From Thermoplasmata archaeon (GTDB lineage: Archaea; Thermoplasmatota; Thermoplasmata; Thermoplasmatales; GCA-001856825), in contig JAGDXO010000004.1 in NCBI GenBank assembly GCA_023256615.1, positions 2,488 to 47,723 of the forward strand: a stretch of 45,236 nucleotides of DNA, in the 5' to 3' direction. Made by a program: the position numbers and the translations under genes. Of the stretch, positions 41,480 to 45,236 are shown piece by piece (positions within the stretch are counted from its first letter, which is position 1; every line of letters starts with the position of its first letter). Under the pieces are notes generated by a model that searched no databases, was not told the origin of the DNA, and worked only from the letters and a program-made list of their open reading frames with translations.

Positions 41480-43900
41480 ATGATAGACCAGGAAATCAAG
41501 CCTTTTATTTTAAGCGGTTATGAGCTTAAATTGGAGAGAGAGAAGCAATTTGAGACAAAGAAAACTGTAATAGATATTAAACTGAATTTTGAGGAAAAAG
41601 CGGTGGAAGGCAAGGTGGAGCTAGATATCAGGATCAATAGCAGGGCTATTGAGACAATAGAGCTGGACGCAACTGATATGCAGATTTATAACGTTTCTGT
41701 AAGCGGAGTTCCAATAAAATTTGATACTTATCAGGAAAAACTATTCGTTCACGGGGATTTCAGGGCCTTTGGGAATTATATATTGAATATCACTTATAGG
41801 GCAAAACCAAGGAGAGGGGGATATTTTGTCAACACCGATGAAGGCACCCAGTTTTGGACACAGGGAGAGGATACGGACAGTCACGCTTGGTTCCCATGTT
41901 TCGATTATCCAAATATGAGAAGTGCCTATGAAATAAGGGTTACCGTACCAAAAGAGTATACTGTCATTAGCAACGGGCAACTTCTGCAGATTGTTGAAGG
42001 CGATTTTAAGACCTTCATATATTCCGAGAAGTTCAGATTTCCTGCATATCTAGTCAGTGTTATAGCTGGTAAATTTAGTTCATTAAAGCAGGAGTGGCAG
42101 GGAATTCCCATAGAATCATACTACAGAGATAAATTTTCAAAATATGCTGAACTTGCATTTAAAAACACACCAGATATGATGGAATTCCTATCCACTAGAA
42201 TAGGCGTAAAGTACCCCTATGAAAAATATAGCCAGACCTGTGTTGCAGATTTTGTTTATGGTGGAATGGAAAATCTGAGTGCAACTACACTCACTGAAAG
42301 AACATTGCACGACGAGACGGCGCATCTTGATTATCAATCGGAGAGCTTGGTCTGCCACGAACTCACTCATCAGTGGTTTGGGGATTATGTTACGTGTAAA
42401 GATTGGTCACAAGCCTGGTTAAATGAAGGATTTGCAACATACCTTGCACTTCTATACATGGAACGTTACAAGGGGAAGGATGAATTTCTGGTAGATGTCC
42501 AGAAACATAAGGAAGTCTATCTCAAGGAATATTTTAACGACTATGGAAGACCGGTAGTAGAACATTATTACAAGGATCCAGCTGAACTATTTGATAGGCA
42601 TCTGTATCAGAAGGCAGCTCTCATACTGAGATATTTCAATTTTTATCTGGGAGATGATATTTTCTGGAAGGGAGTAAAGAATTATATTGAAACAAATAAG
42701 GAGAATGGAGTAGAGACTGAGGACCTGAGAAAGGCACTTTATTCCGTATCAGGATTTCCATTGGAGCAACTTTTCCATCAGTTCATTTTTGAAAAGGGGC
42801 ACCCACAACTATCAGTAAAGGAAATTTCCTCTAAAAGGAAAATTTTGATAAGAATACAACAGAAGGGGTTTGTATATGACCTTCGCATTCCCTTAAGGAT
42901 TTATTATGATGATAGAGTTGAAGATTCCGAGATTCTATTGAACTCTGAATCCAAGGAGATTGAATTAGACAGGGCGGGCTTCAAGGCTTTGTCAATAGAT
43001 CCCGAGAGCTTTGTGCTGAAGACTGTTGATATAGATAGACCAAAAGAAGAGGCAAGATATATCCTAATTCATGGCAGAAGTGTACTGGAGAGAGCCGACG
43101 CTGCAGTGGAACTTTCAAAATTTGGATTAACAGAGATTGATTTCCTGGAATCCGCTTTTGAAGAGGAAAAGTTCTGGTATGTCAAGGGGAAAATTGCTGA
43201 GTCTGTATCCAGGATAGGATCTGAAAGGGCCGAAAAGGCAATTTTAAACTTCCTTAATACAGAGGATTACAAGGCAAGAAAGGAAGTGATAAAGGCTTCT
43301 GGGAATTTCCACAGTGAAGATATTTATGGAAAATTAAAGGATCAGTTTGAAAGTGAAAAAGGTTATCAAATTAGGGCTGAAATAATAACCTCTGCCCAGA
43401 AAAATGTAAATGAAAAAGCCCTTGATCTTATAAAGAAGGGACTAGAAATTGAATCATATGACGATGTTATTAGAATAAGTGCCCTTAATGCCATGGGTGA
43501 GCTGAGAGAGCCATCTCTTATTAAAGAAATCAAGAAGTTCTACTCAAAGAGTTATGGCTGGCAAACAAGGGCCGCCGCAGTATCAGCAATAGGGAAACTC
43601 TACTGGAAAGATAGGGATATTGGAAAATGGTTGATAGATGCAATGAATGATAATTACTTCGCAGTAAGGCAAAGCGTGGCAGATTCAATCAAGGAGATAG
43701 GAGATACAGACCTCATATCGAAATTATCCTCATTTCTACCTCAAGAAACTGATGGGAGGGTTAAAAGAGCAATCAGAGAGGCCATTGAACTAAGGAATAA
43801 ACCGCAGCTAGAAACATTAAACAAACTCAGAGACGATATAGAAAAAATGAGAGATAAGATCAATTCTCTTGAAGCTAAAATGAATAAAAAGAGACTTTGA
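41480..43900 (+). CDS. M1-family aminopeptidase with C-terminal HEAT-like repeats and coiled coil
   Basis: 806 residues. The zinc site is H293-E-L-T-H297 with Glu316 in WLNEGFATY, and the exopeptidase motif is GGMEN (261-265) instead of GAMEN. The N-terminal beta domain (about 15-200) and catalytic domain (about 205-450) are standard. From about 530 to 760 the sequence is helical repeats (RADAAVELSKFG, RKEVIKASGNF, RISALNAMGEL, RAAAVSAIGKL, RQSVADSIKEIG), i.e. HEAT-like. The last 30 residues form a coiled coil. Tricorn-interacting factors F2 and F3 are M1 enzymes of about 780 residues, but the SATTLTERTLHDE block and HEAT tail mark a different subfamily. Inferred: final trimming of peptides made by tricorn. 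It follows hemH by 40 nt. Confidence 0.93.
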   Translation: MIDQEIKPFILSGYELKLEREKQFETKKTVIDIKLNFEEKAVEGKVELDIRINSRAIETIELDATDMQIYNVSVSGVPIKFDTYQEKLFVHGDFRAFGNYILNITYRAKPRRGGYFVNTDEGTQFWTQGEDTDSHAWFPCFDYPNMRSAYEIRVTVPKEYTVISNGQLLQIVEGDFKTFIYSEKFRFPAYLVSVIAGKFSSLKQEWQGIPIESYYRDKFSKYAELAFKNTPDMMEFLSTRIGVKYPYEKYSQTCVADFVYGGMENLSATTLTERTLHDETAHLDYQSESLVCHELTHQWFGDYVTCKDWSQAWLNEGFATYLALLYMERYKGKDEFLVDVQKHKEVYLKEYFNDYGRPVVEHYYKDPAELFDRHLYQKAALILRYFNFYLGDDIFWKGVKNYIETNKENGVETEDLRKALYSVSGFPLEQLFHQFIFEKGHPQLSVKEISSKRKILIRIQQKGFVYDLRIPLRIYYDDRVEDSEILLNSESKEIELDRAGFKALSIDPESFVLKTVDIDRPKEEARYILIHGRSVLERADAAVELSKFGLTEIDFLESAFEEEKFWYVKGKIAESVSRIGSERAEKAILNFLNTEDYKARKEVIKASGNFHSEDIYGKLKDQFESEKGYQIRAEIITSAQKNVNEKALDLIKKGLEIESYDDVIRISALNAMGELREPSLIKEIKKFYSKSYGWQTRAAAVSAIGKLYWKDRDIGKWLIDAMNDNYFAVRQSVADSIKEIGDTDLISKLSSFLPQETDGRVKRAIREAIELRNKPQLETLNKLRDDIEKMRDKINSLEAKMNKKRL

Positions 43901-43930
43901 TTATTTTTATTTTAATTTTCTTATTTATGT
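43901..43930 (+). terminator. T-rich terminator after the M1 peptidase gene
   Basis: TTATTTTTATTTTAATTTTC directly after the stop at 43900 is the oligo-T type of archaeal terminator. The very similar TTTATTTTTATTTTGAT follows the small gene at 43977-44117, so that gene is bracketed by terminators and is its own transcription unit. Confidence 0.55.
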
Positions 43931-43940
43931 GAGAAAAGTA

Positions 43941-43947
43941 TTTATAT
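43941..43947 (+). promoter_or_regulatory. TATA box of the 46-residue protein gene
   Basis: TTTATAT preceded by AAAAGTA (BRE-like), centred about 33 nt before the ATG at 43977. It predicts a transcript with a leader of only a few bases. Confidence 0.55.
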
Positions 43948-43976
43948 TCGTCTGACAATTATCATACAGATGTCAT

Positions 43977-44117
43977 ATGCCTAAGAAAAATGTAGTTGAA
44001 TGGATGCAGCACCACACATTAGAGGACGTCGAGCTGCTTAGCGAGGCCGAAGACGAGGTCGGGAAAATAGCAAAGAATATTTTAAAGGAAATTGAGGAAA
44101 TTTCTCAGGAAGCTTAA
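43977..44117 (+). CDS. small acidic helical protein, 46 aa
   Basis: Not recognised. The frame reads MPKKNVVEWMQHHTLEDV at its start and ends EIEEISQEA: about 46 residues, acidic, and predicted as two amphipathic helices (VEWMQHH, then EDEVGKIAKNILKEIEEIS). Support for a real gene: a TATA box 33 nt upstream, T-rich terminators on both sides, and a codon pattern unlike the AT-rich surroundings (GAC GTC GAG CTG, GAG GCC GAA GAC GAG GTC GGG), giving a clear GC peak at about 44017-44070. Such codon bias suggests high expression or strong conservation. It could be a small structural, chaperone-like or regulatory protein. It stands directly before tRNA-Ile. Confidence 0.7.
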   Translation: MPKKNVVEWMQHHTLEDVELLSEAEDEVGKIAKNILKEIEEISQEA

Positions 44118-44146
44118 TTTTGTTTATTTTTATTTTGATTAATTTT
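44118..44146 (+). terminator. T-rich terminator after the small gene
   Basis: TTTGTTTATTTTTATTTTGA and following T-rich DNA begin right after the stop of the 46-residue gene. They resemble the T-run at 43901-43930 and probably end the small transcript before tRNA-Ile. Confidence 0.5.
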
Positions 44147-44190
44147 CAATCGATAAAGATTAATATTTTACATAATTATGGAAAGGTACG

Positions 44191-44265
44191 GGGGTCGTAG
44201 CTTAGATTGGTCAGAGCACCCGGCTGATAACCGGGAGGTCGTCGGTCCAAATCCGATCGACCCCA
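44191..44265 (+). tRNA. tRNA-Ile (GAU)
   Basis: 75 nt. Acceptor GGGGTCG pairs with CGACCCC, discriminator A. The D-stem is GCTT/GAGC, and the anticodon stem CCCGG/CCGGG has loop CTGATAA (anticodon GAT). The T-arm GTCGG-TCCAAAT-CCGAT has C where position 55 is normally U, unlike the other three tRNAs here. TTAATATTTTAC about 30 nt upstream is the likely promoter. No intron. Confidence 0.96.
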
Positions 44266-44406
44266 TCTAATGAATGTTATTTTAGCGAGCATTGAGGGCT
44301 AGTAAATTTAATTATGTATTTTATTATGCCAGAACATTAAAATTCATTTTAATTCAAAAATTCTTAGCCTGCATTAAACGATGAAATTAAAAATTTAACT
44401 TGATAA

Positions 44407-45236
44407 TTAGACTGGATTTATATCTGGTACTTCATCGATCATGCCTCTATTCTTCGCAATTTCGTGAACTTTCCTTATAGCCTCTATTCCTCTATCCCCC
44501 ATGTCATATATTGATCTGCAACCTTCAAGGAAGTAATTCAGATCTTTTGGATCTGCGCCCTTAGCAAATTCCATAGCATAACTGAATGCACTTTCTTTAT
44601 TATTTCGAGCGTGATGTATTGATTCTTGGAATGTTTTTCTTACCGCGATAGCTTCTTCCATTGAGTATTTCTTACTTAAAACATAAGAACCCATTGGCAT
44701 CGGTAAATCCCCAGCTACATTTTTCCATTCTTCCATTACATCGGCTATCTTTATCAGATTATATTTTTCGTAGACACTTGTAAGTGTAGGACCAGGGATG
44801 ACCAAGCCAATATCTGCTTTATCATCCAATACTGCTTGCATTATTTCATCGAACCTGAAAGTGACCTCATCTTTTGCATTAAAGAATAATTTGTAATAAA
44901 AGTACCCGCTAAAGGATTTTCCCGGAATAGCTATTCGGAGGTCTTGTATCTCGTCTTTTCGATAAGGTTTTTTTGAAATAATAATTGAACCTACATCGGA
45001 TCTTTGTGTACTTCCGGATCTAAGAAGATAATAATCTTTAGCTACTTTCCAGTAATTTACAGAAGAAATCGCACTTAAATCTAGATCTTTGTTCCTAATA
45101 AGTCTTTCATTCAGTTTATCAAATTCTTCATATTTTGGATTAATCTTTACCCCTGAACCCAATTGACCAGAAATAAATCCGTGAACAAGGAAAAAAGCAT
45201 GTACGGGATCATAATAATGGTAAGAATCTATTTCTA
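44407..45236 (-). CDS. mqnD: MqnD-like 1,4-dihydroxy-6-naphthoate synthase, start beyond right edge
   Basis: The frame stays open to the window edge (about 276 codons seen), so the N-terminus is missing; an internal TTG at 45162 is not the start, because the upstream codons (DPVHAFFLVHGFIS) match the family. Periplasmic-binding-protein fold of the MqnA/MqnD family: SAISSVNYWKVAKDYYLLRSG, then DLRIAIPGKSFSGYFYYKLF and DKADIGLVIPGPTLTSVYEK. MqnD converts cyclic dehypoxanthine futalosine to 1,4-dihydroxy-6-naphthoate in the futalosine menaquinone pathway, suiting the menaquinone/thermoplasmaquinone of this order. MqnD is favoured over MqnA by YYLLRSG and the overall layout. Other mqn genes would be expected to the right. 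Confidence 0.85.
   Translation of the reverse strand, partial: EIDSYHYYDPVHAFFLVHGFISGQLGSGVKINPKYEEFDKLNERLIRNKDLDLSAISSVNYWKVAKDYYLLRSGSTQRSDVGSIIISKKPYRKDEIQDLRIAIPGKSFSGYFYYKLFFNAKDEVTFRFDEIMQAVLDDKADIGLVIPGPTLTSVYEKYNLIKIADVMEEWKNVAGDLPMPMGSYVLSKKYSMEEAIAVRKTFQESIHHARNNKESAFSYAMEFAKGADPKDLNYFLEGCRSIYDMGDRGIEAIRKVHEIAKNRGMIDEVPDINPV

Noticed and set aside
1-45236. CRISPR array, insertion sequence or defence island
   Set aside because: No regularly spaced repeats, transposase motifs, or restriction, toxin or Cas proteins were found; the window is core genome.

Overview
The window looks like a chromosomal segment of an AT-rich thermoacidophilic euryarchaeon of the order Thermoplasmatales, probably of the Ferroplasma/Cuniculiplasma type rather than Thermoplasma itself. 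The evidence is a full-length tricorn protease closely resembling the Thermoplasma acidophilum protein as I remember it, archaeal-type ApgM, KptA and TruD, DUF2070 and UPF0104 proteins, a secreted sedolisin-type acid protease, archaeal tRNAs, and TATA boxes 23-35 nt before many start codons (leaderless or very short leaders). Coding density is high and overlaps are common. I see no insertion sequence, CRISPR array, integrase or phage gene.

Layout. 1-2108: secreted S53 sedolisin, cut by the left edge. 2323-6286: small unknown protein, glycerol kinase, TPR protein and a GltA-like Fe-S flavoprotein. 6289-17523: housekeeping and metabolic genes (S9 peptidase, tandem ThyX-like protein, aldolase-SDR fusion, an orphan, Bcp peroxiredoxin, a membrane protein, TruD, CPBP protease with zinc ribbon, homoserine dehydrogenase). 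17653-21710: TPR protein, ApgM, DUF92 protein, KptA and three tRNA genes (Ala-UGC, Ser-CGA, Thr-UGU). 21896-24173: APC permease and a flavin reductase. 24170-29753: a tight five-gene minus-strand operon (radical SAM, GT4 glycosyltransferase, UPF0104 flippase-like protein, DUF2070, epimerase) with its own TATA box, which I read as a candidate envelope or lipid glycosylation unit.

29806-43900 is the most interesting part. A minus-strand operon (CopD/HemJ-like membrane protein, hemL, hemC, hemD, hemA, hemB) builds uroporphyrinogen III from glutamyl-tRNA. It is divergent from tricorn. Then come a radical SAM/SPASM protein of AhbD/NirJ type, hemE-hemH, and an M1 aminopeptidase with C-terminal HEAT-like repeats. 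HemE and HemH together with an AhbD-like enzyme, and no visible siroheme-branch gene, suggest a hybrid route to heme through iron-coproporphyrin III. The tricorn protease and M1 aminopeptidase interleaved with these genes form a proteolysis module in the same locus.

43977-45236: a 46-residue GC-rich acidic protein gene, tRNA-Ile(GAU) with an unusual T-loop, and an MqnD-like gene (futalosine menaquinone route) cut by the right edge.

Translation signals are of two kinds. First genes of transcription units generally have a TATA box close to the start codon. Internal operon genes have Shine-Dalgarno sequences (a perfect GGAGGTGAT before hemB) and several apparently use TTG starts (hemA, hemH, the UPF0104 gene).
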